This document shows, in pieces, positions 8,444 through 18,101 of a stretch of 64,000 bases of DNA (positions within the stretch are counted from its first letter, which is position 1; each line of letters opens with the position of its first letter). Both the position numbers and the translations under genes were made by a program. This DNA is from Lachnospiraceae bacterium (GTDB taxonomy: Bacteria; Bacillota; Clostridia; Lachnospirales; Lachnospiraceae), in NCBI GenBank assembly GCA_022791635.1, contig JAAVZL010000042.1, forward strand, positions 1-64,000, written 5' to 3'. Below the pieces are notes generated by a model. That model searched no databases. It saw only the letters and a program-made list of their open reading frames with translations, and had not been told where the DNA came from.

Positions 8444-9028
8444 ATGAAGAAAAAGAAGGAGATAACAGTGCCGGAGCTCTCTGAGCTTCAGGAGGAGCTG
8501 AATCGGGTAAAATACAAGAAGCGCTTCAAGAGGGTGCTGACCAGCACCGTGAGCACGCTGATTGTGGTAGCGGCCGTGGCCGTACTGATAGCAACTCTTT
8601 TGATGCCGGTGCTTCAAATATATGGAACGAGTATGAGTCCCACCTTGTATGACGGTGATATCATCGCCACCTGGAAGACAACGGATTTCAGGCAGGGGGA
8701 TGTGGTGGCGTTCTACTATAACAATAAAATTTTGGTAAAACGGGTCATTGCCATGTCCGGCGAATGGGTGGACATGGATGAGGAAGGTAACGTGTATGTG
8801 AACGATGTGCTGCTGGATGAACCTTATCTGGTGGAGCGGGCCATCGGGGAGTGCGATATCAAGCTTCCCTATCAGGTTCCCGAGAACCGCATCTTCGTCA
8901 TGGGCGATCACAGAAGCGTTTCCGTGGACAGCCGGAGCACCACCGTAGGCTGTGTGTCCGAGGAGCAGCTGGTGGGAAAGCTGGTGTTCCGGGTCTGGCC
9001 CATTCAGGATATCGGTACTGTGAGGTAG
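8444..9028 (+). CDS. lepB: Signal peptidase I (Lys-dependent, bacterial type)
   Basis: 194 residues. One N-terminal helix (about 32-55) is followed by catalytic boxes: IYGTSMSPTL with nucleophile Ser63, ILVKRVIAMSGE with general base Lys99, and a box-E-like MGDHRSVSVDSR. It removes signal peptides on the outer face of the membrane. Its place directly before the giant adhesin suggests a dedicated role for the pilins. It differs in mechanism from the SipW-type enzyme at 20772. ATG 8444 is the chosen start; a GTG at 8432 is in frame. Confidence 0.9.
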   Translation: MKKKKEITVPELSELQEELNRVKYKKRFKRVLTSTVSTLIVVAAVAVLIATLLMPVLQIYGTSMSPTLYDGDIIATWKTTDFRQGDVVAFYYNNKILVKRVIAMSGEWVDMDEEGNVYVNDVLLDEPYLVERAIGECDIKLPYQVPENRIFVMGDHRSVSVDSRSTTVGCVSEEQLVGKLVFRVWPIQDIGTVR

Positions 9029-9058
9029 CAGTTGGTTAGGAAGAAGGAGGCATTTCCT

Positions 9059-12000
9059 ATGGAGTCTTCATTATGGAAGAGAGCAGGAAGATTTCTGCGG
9101 GAGAGAAGTAAAAATAAGCGATGGAGAAAGGTCCTGACGGTGTTGGGTGCGGTTGTCGTGTTCATAACGGCCTACGTGCTTTTGATGCCTGCAGTTACGA
9201 TGGAACGAAAGACTGTATGTGAGCTGCCGGAGCACACCCATACGGAGGAGTGCTACGGCCAGACGCTTGCCTGCGGCAAGGTAGGAGCCGGGGACGAGAC
9301 AGAAGAGCCGGTTACGCTTGAGTTTCATTGCACCTTCCCGGAGGAGGTCCATGTCCATACGGCGGAATGCTATGACAGTGAGGGCAAAATTGTCTGTGGC
9401 TATGCGGATTATGCGGTTCATCAGCATGACAATGGCTGCTATGAGGACGGCAGACTGGTTTGTCCTCTTCCGGAGATAGAGGAGCATGAACACACGGAAA
9501 GCTGCTATCAGATCAACGACAGCGGCTATATCTGTGGTCTGGAGGAATCCGAGGCCCATACCCATACGGATGCCTGCTATACGGAGCATAAGGAGCTTAC
9601 CTGTGAGGAGACAGAGGAAGAGGGCCACACTCACACGGCGGATTGCTATATGAAGGAGTGGGAGGCGGTCTGCGGTCTGGAGGAGTCAGAGGGCCATACC
9701 CATACAGAAGAATGCTACGGAGAGGACGGCGAACTTGTCTGTGGTCAGGAGGAGTCTGAGGGACACACCCACGACGAAGCCACCTGTTACCAGGTGACGG
9801 AAAAGCTGATCTGTGAAAAAGAGGAGCATACCGGTCACCAACATGATGATTCCTGTTATACCATTTATCGCGAGCTGACCTGCGGGAAGGATGAGAATCC
9901 CGAGGGGCATATCCATACGGAGGACTGCCGCGGCGTGGTAAAGGAGCTTGTCTGCGGAAAAGAAGAGATTATTCTGCACAGGCATACGGTAGAGGGCGGC
10001 TGCTATGAGGCGGTTCTGGATGAGAACGGAAAGCAGCAGGAGAATGAGAACGGAGAGCTCCTCTGGAGGCTGGTGTGTGCTCAGCCGGAGGTGCTGGAGC
10101 ATGTACATGACGACGCGTGCTATCAGGAGCATATACATACGGAAGACTGCTATCAGGAAGGCCTGATTTGCGGCTTGGAGGAGCATACCCATACGGAGGA
10201 CTGTGGAGACCCCACCTATTATTGCGGAGGAAGAGTTCACACGCATATGGCAGATTGCTACGATGGGGAAGGAAATCTCGCCTGTGGAAAGGCCAACTTC
10301 ATGGTGCATACCCATGACGAGACCTGCTATGCTTCCGACGAGCGGCTTTTATGCCCGCTGACTGAGATAGAAGAGCATACCCATACGGAGGAGTGCTATG
10401 ACGCAGACGGAAATCTGACCTGCGTCCGCCCGGAGGTAACTCTGCATACGCACACGGAGGAGTGCTATGGAGAGGACGGCACCTTTGCCTGCGGAAAGCT
10501 GGAGGTTCTGGAGCATAAGCACAGCGAGGAATGCTTCCAGCCTGGCTTGGCCGTAGAGGAGGAAGACGAAATCCTTACCAGAACCTATGAAGGAGACGGC
10601 TACATTGTTGCGGTGACCTATCACTCCGATGCCGATATTCCGGAAGAGGCGGAGCTGGTGGTAGAGCAGGTGACTCCGGAGAACGGTGAAGAGCATTATG
10701 CAGAGCAGGAAACCAGATTCCGGGAGACCCTGGGGGATGAGAATGCCACCATGAAGGCTCTCCTTAAGATAGGATTTTATCTGAATGGTCAGGAGGTGGA
10801 GCCCCAGAGCGACGTAACGGTTATGGTACAGCTCCTGGATGAGAACGGTCTGGCCGACGGAAGCTCTGTGACCGTGGTGCACTTCGGTGAAGAAGAGACA
10901 GAGGTGCTGGACAGCAGTGAGGTGGAAAATAGCAGCACCACCTTCCAGATGAAGAGCTTTTCGGAGATAGCCATCGGCTATCGGACGGGAGAGAACGGAA
11001 CCATTCACTTGTCAGAGTCCTTTGAGTATAAGGATGAGGCATTTCATATTACTTTCCGGGTAGAGGGAGAAGCGCCCGTACCGGAGGGAGTGGAGATAGC
11101 AGATACGGCCCCCGCAGAGGAAGGGATTGCGGTGGAGCCTGCACAGCCGGAGGAAGCGGAAGAAGAGCCTGGGGAGTCCCAGGAAGGCCCGGTCATGCTT
11201 TTTGAGGAAGGAAATGAACCGGATATGCCGGAGGAAGAGACGGCACAGGAGAGCCCGACGCAGGAGGATGCGGCGGCTTTGGAAGACGGAGAAGTGGCAG
11301 CCGGGAAAAAGTCTCTGGCCTTTACGGTGACGCCTCTCAGTGAGGATTCCGAGGCTTATGCTTCCGCAGTGGCTTTTGCAAAGGGCGATGATGTGGAAGA
11401 GGAAGAGACGGCGCTGCTGCTGGTTCAGGCATTGTCCTATTCTTTGTCCTATCAGGGAAAGGAGCTGGATTTGTCAGATTGCCTGGTAACGGCGGAGGTT
11501 ACCCCGGCAGAGGCTTTGAATCAGCTTGCAGAGGAAATGGGGGAGCCCTATACAATCCAGGAAAATGAAGACAATGACGAAAATGACGAAGAAGAGGAGC
11601 CCGCAGAGGAAGAGAATGATATTGCATTGGCGGCCCTTGAGCTGACACAGCAGACCGAAATCCATCAATTAAATGCGATGGTGCTGGGTGAGGATGAGAA
11701 GATGTCTCTTACGCTCAAGGAGAGGACGATGGCATTGTATGCCGCTACGGCAGCAAATCCGGAGTTTAAAGTGCAGTATTATGCAAACCTTCCAAGAATT
11801 GTCCATGAGGATAATACCGGACTTCCAAAGCTTGACGTGATTGATACTACGGGCAGAGCGCTGCCGCAAAACGGTGTAACGCCAAGTATCAAACAGATTT
11901 TTATCGATACGGCAAATGGGGGAAAAATCAAAACTGAAACGAAGCCGACAAAGGTTTATCGAGAAAAGGATTTTGAATATATCAAAGCGCCCAATATTAA

Positions 12001-13750
12001 TTATTTTAATGCGTTGATGGATAATGCAAGCTATCAATTGAAAGAGGTTTGGATTCTGAATGAAGGTAAAGACCCAACAAGCGAGGATACAACTGATTGG
12101 GAGGTAATCACAGATCTGGAGACCCTGCATTTTACGAACAAGCCGGAGTCTGAAGGGATGGATGACGGACAGCGTTATATTCTGATTCATTCCGGAACGG
12201 TGATTCGCCTTTTGTACGATACTCAGGAGCATGCGGAGAATCTTCCGGCAACCTTCTATGATTATGATATCAGCGACGGTGGGATTCGAACAGACGGAAA
12301 TGTGAAGATTATTGATACGGGGGCACAAGGAATTAATAGCCCACAGAATTGTAATGCTGATGTGAAATATGCCTTTGGAAACAGTAATGCAGGCACAAAC
12401 TTTGGTACGAAAATGTGGAATAGGAATGAGTTAAATAAATATAACTCGGAGGGAAAAGGATTCAAAGGCTGTACTTTTGGGCTGGTATCGAAAGCAAATG
12501 GAAATGATGTTGTATTTAATGTTGATGCACCAAAGGTCTTTGGAACACCAGAAGAATCCGGTCAGATAGGAAAAGTTATTTATCCTGATCAATTTAGTCT
12601 TAATTTTAATCGCCAGGGTGATACTTTTACGTTGTCTTCTGTAGGAAACACAGGAACTGGAAGCCTGGAATTTTTTGAACATGTTGCAACAAATTCAAAA
12701 GGCGAGAAGATTTGGAGTAATAATTTTTGGCCGATGGACTCTGCTCACAGCTGGGGAACAGAAGGTCACGATATGAAATTTGGTAATGGAATAAATACCC
12801 GATTTGAACCTGGTGGACAATGGAATGGGCTTCCTACCAGTGATGATGGCCAGAATCACAACAGCTATTTCGGTATGCATTATGCAGTTGAATTTGAATT
12901 GGGCGAGGACTATGCGGGACCTCTGGAATACTACTTCTTTGGCGACGACGATATGTGGGTTTTCCTGGATGACGAGACTCTCATCTGCGACATCGGTGGA
13001 GTGCATGCTTCAGTAGGCGAATATGTGAATCTCTGGGATTACCTCAAAAACGCGGACGGCAGTAATAAGGCCGGGAAACATACCTTAAAATTTTTCTATA
13101 CAGAACGAGGCGCCTCCGGTTCCACCTGCTGGATGCAGTTTACCTTGCCTTCAGTAACCGCCTTGAAGCCGCCTCAGAATACAGGCGGCCTGCAAATCGG
13201 GAAGACCGTAAGGGACAAAGAGACCGGAAATATTATAAACAGCGATGATGAGTATGAATTTACGATTCATTTTACGGACGGAGGCAACGGAAAGCTGCGA
13301 GACGACTATTCCTACACCAAATTTTCCAGATTGGAGAAGGATGCAGATGGAAGAGACAAGGTGTTGGGACACGATCTCATTATCAGCAGCGGCACGGAAT
13401 TTACGTTGAAACATGGCGAGTATATTGTCATTAACTATCTGCCTGTCGGAACCAAGTACGAGATTGTGGAGGCGGAAGGAGACAGACATTCCTATACGCA
13501 GATTACAATTGGCGGTCAGAAGGTGGAACCAGGAACCCGGATTACGAAGACCGCAACGGGCTACATTACACAGGCAAATACCGATATTCAGGTAGAGTAT
13601 GATAACAGCTATTATACCTTTGAGCTTCCGGAGACAGGCGGTCCCGGCACAAACTTATATACAATGGCAGGCATCAGCCTTCTGCTGATGGCAGGCCTGA
13701 TGTATAGAAAAAAATTCGGGGAAAGGAGGGCGGGTTCCTCCAGGAACTGA
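9059..13750 (+). CDS. Giant pilus-tip-type adhesin with Cys/His repeats and LPETG anchor
   Basis: 1563 residues. An N-terminal basic stretch and helix (about 23-47) serve as signal. Residues of about 55-500 hold about 19 repeats of an HxHxxxCY...xCG unit. Then come an acidic low-complexity zone, a region with AT-rich DNA, a fibro-slime/PA14-like domain (FFGDDDMWVFLDD, CDIGGVHASVGEY), a Cna-B-like domain, and a sorting signal ELPETGG with a helix and RKK tail. It would be attached to the pilus by the sortase at 15454. AAGGAGG lies 8 bases before ATG 9059. Ligand and partner are unknown. Confidence 0.85.
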   Translation: MESSLWKRAGRFLRERSKNKRWRKVLTVLGAVVVFITAYVLLMPAVTMERKTVCELPEHTHTEECYGQTLACGKVGAGDETEEPVTLEFHCTFPEEVHVHTAECYDSEGKIVCGYADYAVHQHDNGCYEDGRLVCPLPEIEEHEHTESCYQINDSGYICGLEESEAHTHTDACYTEHKELTCEETEEEGHTHTADCYMKEWEAVCGLEESEGHTHTEECYGEDGELVCGQEESEGHTHDEATCYQVTEKLICEKEEHTGHQHDDSCYTIYRELTCGKDENPEGHIHTEDCRGVVKELVCGKEEIILHRHTVEGGCYEAVLDENGKQQENENGELLWRLVCAQPEVLEHVHDDACYQEHIHTEDCYQEGLICGLEEHTHTEDCGDPTYYCGGRVHTHMADCYDGEGNLACGKANFMVHTHDETCYASDERLLCPLTEIEEHTHTEECYDADGNLTCVRPEVTLHTHTEECYGEDGTFACGKLEVLEHKHSEECFQPGLAVEEEDEILTRTYEGDGYIVAVTYHSDADIPEEAELVVEQVTPENGEEHYAEQETRFRETLGDENATMKALLKIGFYLNGQEVEPQSDVTVMVQLLDENGLADGSSVTVVHFGEEETEVLDSSEVENSSTTFQMKSFSEIAIGYRTGENGTIHLSESFEYKDEAFHITFRVEGEAPVPEGVEIADTAPAEEGIAVEPAQPEEAEEEPGESQEGPVMLFEEGNEPDMPEEETAQESPTQEDAAALEDGEVAAGKKSLAFTVTPLSEDSEAYASAVAFAKGDDVEEEETALLLVQALSYSLSYQGKELDLSDCLVTAEVTPAEALNQLAEEMGEPYTIQENEDNDENDEEEEPAEEENDIALAALELTQQTEIHQLNAMVLGEDEKMSLTLKERTMALYAATAANPEFKVQYYANLPRIVHEDNTGLPKLDVIDTTGRALPQNGVTPSIKQIFIDTANGGKIKTETKPTKVYREKDFEYIKAPNINYFNALMDNASYQLKEVWILNEGKDPTSEDTTDWEVITDLETLHFTNKPESEGMDDGQRYILIHSGTVIRLLYDTQEHAENLPATFYDYDISDGGIRTDGNVKIIDTGAQGINSPQNCNADVKYAFGNSNAGTNFGTKMWNRNELNKYNSEGKGFKGCTFGLVSKANGNDVVFNVDAPKVFGTPEESGQIGKVIYPDQFSLNFNRQGDTFTLSSVGNTGTGSLEFFEHVATNSKGEKIWSNNFWPMDSAHSWGTEGHDMKFGNGINTRFEPGGQWNGLPTSDDGQNHNSYFGMHYAVEFELGEDYAGPLEYYFFGDDDMWVFLDDETLICDIGGVHASVGEYVNLWDYLKNADGSNKAGKHTLKFFYTERGASGSTCWMQFTLPSVTALKPPQNTGGLQIGKTVRDKETGNIINSDDEYEFTIHFTDGGNGKLRDDYSYTKFSRLEKDADGRDKVLGHDLIISSGTEFTLKHGEYIVINYLPVGTKYEIVEAEGDRHSYTQITIGGQKVEPGTRITKTATGYITQANTDIQVEYDNSYYTFELPETGGPGTNLYTMAGISLLLMAGLMYRKKFGERRAGSSRN
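9229..10545 (+). repeat. About 19 tandem Cys/His coding repeats
   Basis: Each unit encodes a His-x-His-Thr-x-x-Cys-Tyr block, 8 to 30 residues, then a Leu-x-Cys-Gly or Cys-Pro pair. DNA units are diverged, so this is an old array held by protein selection. The paired Cys and His spacing suggests metal binding or disulfides; this is inference. The N-terminus of the surface protein at 52375 has one related unit (HVHMDECYR). Confidence 0.85.
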
Positions 13751-13820
13751 GTGAGCGGTCAACAACCGCGGCAACTATTGTTATTAAAATAATGAAAGAA
13801 AGGGAAAAGGAGAATAAGTG

Positions 13821-15347
13821 ATGAAACGCATGAAAAAACTTTTAAGCCTTGTGCTGGCAATGATGATGGTGCTGGCGATGGGAATTCCGGTTTTTGCAGC
13901 CGGAGAGGGGACAATTACCATTGATAATGCAATTAAAGGTAAGACCTATACCATTTACAAGATCTTTGATCTGGAGAGCTATAATAATGAGGAAGGTGAA
14001 GAGGCATATTCCTATAGGATAGAGAAGGACTCTCCATGGTATGCCTTTGTAACAGGTGAAGGTGCAGGAACAGCTTATGTTACAGTAGATACACAGGGAT
14101 ATGTTTCTTGGAAGGCAAATGTTGAAAATAATGCTGAGAATGCAAAAGCATTTGCAGAGGCGGCAATAGCATTTGCAAATGCAAACCCAGTACCTAATGC
14201 TGGGTATAAACCCGCTGATAGCGAAACTGTTACTTTTACTGGGTTGGATTTGGGCTATTACTTAGTAGAATCCGATGCAGGTGCACTGGTATCTCTGGAT
14301 ACAACCCAGCCGAGTGTAACAATGAAAGAGAAGAATGGTGAGCCTACCATCGACAAGGAAGTAAAAGACGGAGAAAACTGGGCTGATACAAATACGGCTT
14401 CTATCGGTGACAAAGTTGAATATCGGGCAACGATTGATGTAAAAGCTGGTGCAACAGACTATAAAGTGCATGATAAAATGTCGACCGGCTTAGACTTCAA
14501 TGATGACGTTAAAGTTAAATTGATTCCAGTAGGGGAAACTGAGACAGAGAATACGCCGGATATTGCAACCACCGCTTATACAGTTATAACAGAAGGACTT
14601 GGTGATGACTGCACATTCCATGTGGAATTTGAGAATGAATATCTTGCTACTTTGAAGCCGGGCGATACACTGATTGTATACTACAGTGCTACTGTAAACA
14701 AAGGCGCTGAAATTGCAACTACAGATAATCCTAATGATGTGATGCTTGACTATGGTGATGGTGGTCATACTGAGTGGGATACAACAAAAACCTACGTTTA
14801 TGAGTTTGATGTAGATAAGTTTACAATCAGAGATGCTGATAAAGATACCGAGAAGCATACACAGCTGGCTGGAGCACAGTTTACTCTTTCCAAAAAAGTT
14901 GATGAAAACAATAATCCGGTAGATCCAATAACATTTAGTAAGGTTGAGGAAGAGGGATTAGACAAAGACGTATATAAGGTTGATAAAGATTCTTCAGAGA
15001 CCGTAATTACAACAGGCGAGTCGGGTAAATTTACACTCAGCGGTCTGGCTGCAGGCACCTATTATCTGACCGAGATTGAAGCGCCTGCCGGTTACAATAA
15101 GCTGGCAGCGCCAATTAAAGTCGAGATTACTGAAAAGAAAGATGAAGTAACCGGAGCGCGTACGGGAGAGTTCACCATAAATGGCGGAGTAAAGGATAAT
15201 ACGGTTGAAGTTGAGAATAAAACCGGAGCAGAGCTTCCCTCCACCGGTGGTATCGGTACTACGATCTTCTACGTACTGGGCGGCATCCTGGTAGTAGGCG
15301 CCGGCATCATGCTGGTTGTAAAGAAGCGCATGAGTAGCGAGAAATAA
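13821..15347 (+). CDS. Major pilin (isopeptide-forming, LPSTG-anchored)
   Basis: 508 residues. A signal peptide ends at FAAGEG. Two to three pilin/Cna-B-like domains follow, the last with an E-box (YYLTEIEAPAGYN) typical of isopeptide-bonded pilins. The C-terminal signal is ELPSTGG, helix, KKRM. Class C sortases polymerise such subunits by joining the LPxTG Thr to a pilin Lys; TIDKEVKDG may hold that Lys. The coding DNA is more AT-rich than its neighbours. ATG 13821 follows AAAAGGAGA. Confidence 0.88.
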   Translation: MKRMKKLLSLVLAMMMVLAMGIPVFAAGEGTITIDNAIKGKTYTIYKIFDLESYNNEEGEEAYSYRIEKDSPWYAFVTGEGAGTAYVTVDTQGYVSWKANVENNAENAKAFAEAAIAFANANPVPNAGYKPADSETVTFTGLDLGYYLVESDAGALVSLDTTQPSVTMKEKNGEPTIDKEVKDGENWADTNTASIGDKVEYRATIDVKAGATDYKVHDKMSTGLDFNDDVKVKLIPVGETETENTPDIATTAYTVITEGLGDDCTFHVEFENEYLATLKPGDTLIVYYSATVNKGAEIATTDNPNDVMLDYGDGGHTEWDTTKTYVYEFDVDKFTIRDADKDTEKHTQLAGAQFTLSKKVDENNNPVDPITFSKVEEEGLDKDVYKVDKDSSETVITTGESGKFTLSGLAAGTYYLTEIEAPAGYNKLAAPIKVEITEKKDEVTGARTGEFTINGGVKDNTVEVENKTGAELPSTGGIGTTIFYVLGGILVVGAGIMLVVKKRMSSEK

Positions 15348-15403
15348 CTGTTCGGACAGGAATAAAGATTCCTATAAAATGAAACTATAAATTTGTCTGT
15401 TGA

Positions 15404-15429
15404 GCCGGGGAGGCATCTGCCTCCCTGGC
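15404..15429 (+). other. GC-rich hairpin between pilin and sortase genes
   Basis: GCCGGGGAGGCA pairs with TGCCTCCCTGGC around a 2-base loop. No T-run follows, so it is not a standard terminator. It may reduce read-through or protect the 3' end of the pilin mRNA and so keep pilin above sortase. Confidence 0.55.
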
Positions 15430-15453
15430 ATACAACAGCAAGGAGAATCCTGC

Positions 15454-16269
15454 ATGAAGAAACACTTATCTACCATTATTCTAATTATCATCCTGCTTGC
15501 AGGCTTGTCCTTGCTGCTGTATCCTACAGTCAGCGATTACTGGAACAAGTTCCATCAGTCTCAGGCTATTGCAAACTATGCGGAGGCAGTGGCGGATTTG
15601 GATAACGAGGAGTACGAAAGATTGTGGAACGAGGCCAGAGCCTACAATGAGACCCTGTGGAGCAAGGGAAACCGCTACAGCATGTCGGAGGAGGAGTACC
15701 GGGAATACGAGTCCCTCCTGAATGTTTCCGGCAATGGAATCATGGGCTATATTGAGATTGAGAGCATCAATTGTTATCTGCCTGTTTATCACGGTGTGGA
15801 GGAGTCTGTGCTGCAGATTGCCGTGGGGCATATTGAGGGAAGCTCCCTTCCCGTAGGCGGCCCGGGAACTCACTGCGTGCTGTCCGGTCACCGGGGACTG
15901 CCCTCGGCAAAATTGTTTACGGATCTGGATCAGCTGCGTGAGGGCGATGTCTTTGTCCTTCGGGTACTGGACGAAACTCTGACCTATGAGATTGATCAGA
16001 TTCACATCGTGCTTCCGGAGGAGATTCAGGATCTGGATTTGGTAAACGACATGGATTACTGCACTCTGGTAACTTGTACTCCCTATGGAATCAACAGCCA
16101 CCGCATGCTGGTGCGGGGGCATCGGATTGAAAATCTGGCGGACGCTTCTTCCATTCGGGTGACGGCAGACGCCATGCAGTTAAAACCGGTTTTGATCACG
16201 CCGATTCTAATGGCGCCAATGATCCTATTGCTGCTGATTTGGCTTGGCGTCCGGCGCCGAAGGAAATAA
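15454..16269 (+). CDS. Class C (pilus) sortase
   Basis: 271 residues. An N-terminal helix, the sortase beta-barrel and a C-terminal helix with RRRRK give the class C topology. Catalytic residues are His146 in LSGHRG, Cys208 in TLVTCTP and Arg217 in SHRMLVRG. It would cleave LPSTG/LPETG between Thr and Gly and build the pilus from the flanking subunits. ATG 15454 follows AAGGAG. Confidence 0.92.
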   Translation: MKKHLSTIILIIILLAGLSLLLYPTVSDYWNKFHQSQAIANYAEAVADLDNEEYERLWNEARAYNETLWSKGNRYSMSEEEYREYESLLNVSGNGIMGYIEIESINCYLPVYHGVEESVLQIAVGHIEGSSLPVGGPGTHCVLSGHRGLPSAKLFTDLDQLREGDVFVLRVLDETLTYEIDQIHIVLPEEIQDLDLVNDMDYCTLVTCTPYGINSHRMLVRGHRIENLADASSIRVTADAMQLKPVLITPILMAPMILLLLIWLGVRRRRK

Positions 16270-16279
16270 AGGAGAGGAA

Positions 16280-17563
16280 ATGAGTATGAAAACGAGATAC
16301 AGAAAAAAAGCCTGGCTGTGTGCCGTGCTGGCGGCTGTACTGTGCCTCGCACTGGCATTGCCTCAGATGAACATGTATGCCCGGGGATTTATCGATGAGA
16401 CAAAGCCCTGTACCTTGAAGGTGACAAAGGACGTATTTGATAAGAATGCGGAGGACTGGGCAGATCTGACCGATACGGACAGAGAGCTGGAAGTATATCT
16501 GTACCAGATTGCTACAGTGGATTCCTACGGCAGATATACGGTGGATCCGGCCTTTAAGAGCGCGGCAGGCAGCAATTATCCCAACCCCGAGACCTGGGAT
16601 ATTGAGAAATTGAACGACGGCGTTTATGAGGTCTCCGCCGATGACTGGAGAAAGGAAGCCCGCTATATTGCAGGCATTCTGGATCTCCCCATTCCGCCTG
16701 CGGCAGATGCCGGCAAGGAGGAGAACGGGGAGGATGAGACCACAGAGAAGCTTGTCATACCGGAGGAAGGGGCGCTGACCTCCGCTCCCTGTTACTACAA
16801 AACCGTCCATACGGATGAGGAGGTGGAGGTAGAGCAGGGACTCTATCTGGTGTGGGCAAAGCCTTTGATAACCGGAGAATATGAATATACCTTCCTGCCC
16901 TATCTGGTGTCCGTTCCGGACTATGCCTACGGAAGGGAGGACGATGTAAATGAGGATCTGGATGAGTGGATTTACCATGTAACCGTCGGCTTAAAGCCCA
17001 GGCGTCAGGTCCGCTACCTGAATCTGGAGATTGTAAAAACCCTTCTCACCTACAACGCATCCCTGGGAGAGGGCATGTTTGTCTTCCAGGTGGAGGCCGT
17101 AAGAGACGAGAGGGATGCAAATGGAGTTGTAAGCTCTAAGGTCGTGTACAGCGACATGGTGGGCATGAATTTCAGTGAGCCCGGCCGGCAGAGCGTCCTG
17201 TTAAAGAAGATTCCGGCAGGCTCCCGGGTGACCATAAAGGAGATCTACACCGGAGCCTCCTATGAGCTTACAAGCTGGGATGGGGAGACCTGGAATCCGG
17301 CCTCTCTGGTGCTAAGAGACGACGCAGGCGCTCCCGCTGTTGTGATCGACAGGCTTCTGGGCTCCCCGGACGGGAACAACGGAGGAATCGACGAGGAAGG
17401 AATTGAGACGGCGGCCAGGGCGGTCTTTGTCAACGACTATGACGAAACCACCATCTATGGAACAGGCATTGTCAACCATTTCACCTATTCCGAGGATACC
17501 AAGGAGTGGGTGGGCGTGCAGATCGTGGGCGGCGACCGCGGGGAGGAGGCAGCCAATGAATAG
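16280..17563 (+). CDS. Accessory pilin-like secreted protein without LPxTG
   Basis: About 428 residues. A signal peptide (about 10-35, ending near MYARG) leads into a domain with WAKPLITGEYEYTFLPYLV, then a Cna-B/SpaA-like domain with an E-box-like IKEIYTGASYEL. No sorting signal or C-terminal helix is present, so it may be held by other subunits. AGGAG lies 5 bases before ATG 16280; ATG 16286 is possible. The end overlaps the next gene by 8 bases. Confidence 0.7.
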   Translation: MSMKTRYRKKAWLCAVLAAVLCLALALPQMNMYARGFIDETKPCTLKVTKDVFDKNAEDWADLTDTDRELEVYLYQIATVDSYGRYTVDPAFKSAAGSNYPNPETWDIEKLNDGVYEVSADDWRKEARYIAGILDLPIPPAADAGKEENGEDETTEKLVIPEEGALTSAPCYYKTVHTDEEVEVEQGLYLVWAKPLITGEYEYTFLPYLVSVPDYAYGREDDVNEDLDEWIYHVTVGLKPRRQVRYLNLEIVKTLLTYNASLGEGMFVFQVEAVRDERDANGVVSSKVVYSDMVGMNFSEPGRQSVLLKKIPAGSRVTIKEIYTGASYELTSWDGETWNPASLVLRDDAGAPAVVIDRLLGSPDGNNGGIDEEGIETAARAVFVNDYDETTIYGTGIVNHFTYSEDTKEWVGVQIVGGDRGEEAANE

Positions 17564-18101
17564 GAAGCAATCATATCGCAAATGGACGGCGCTTCTTACG
17601 GCCCTGGCACTTATCCTGCTGTTTGGTTCTTCTCTTAAGGACTCCCTGGCCTACTTTACCACGTATACCACCACAAGGGGAAGCGCCCGTCTGGCCCTTG
17701 GCCCCCGGTCGGAGATCGAGGAGACCATAGAGCGGCAGACCAAGCAGATTCAGATTGAAAATACGGGAGAGACCGACTGCTTTGTGCGGGCCCGGATCTA
17801 TGCGGGAAGCCTGCTTCAGCTTACGGAGAGGGAGATTGTGCCCGAGGGCGGCGGCAGCCACTGGAGAAAGGACGGCGACGGCTGGTGGTATTACGAGGCT
17901 ATTTTAAAGCCGGGAGAGAAGACCAATGTCCTGTCCGTGAAGATTGATGTGACCAGGGAAATGATGGATCAGAAGATTGATAATTTCAATGTGGTCGTTG
18001 TTCAGGAGAGCACGCTGGTGCTTTACCGGGAGGACGGCACTCCTTATGCAGACTGGGAGCTGTCCATAAAGTCTGAAGAGAGAGGAGGGGCCGGATCATG
18101 A
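17556..18101 (+). CDS. TasA/camelysin-like secreted protein with SipW-type signal
   Basis: 181 residues. The signal region ends LKDSLAYFTTYTTTRG, the pattern of SipW-dependent substrates (hydrophobic helix, then AYFT). The mature part is a small beta domain with an IQIENTGETDCFVRARIY segment, as in TasA-fold proteins that form fibres or cap them. The SipW-type peptidase at 20772 is the expected processor. GGAGG precedes ATG 17556, and the stop overlaps the next start. Confidence 0.75.
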   Translation: MNRKQSYRKWTALLTALALILLFGSSLKDSLAYFTTYTTTRGSARLALGPRSEIEETIERQTKQIQIENTGETDCFVRARIYAGSLLQLTEREIVPEGGGSHWRKDGDGWWYYEAILKPGEKTNVLSVKIDVTREMMDQKIDNFNVVVVQESTLVLYREDGTPYADWELSIKSEERGGAGS

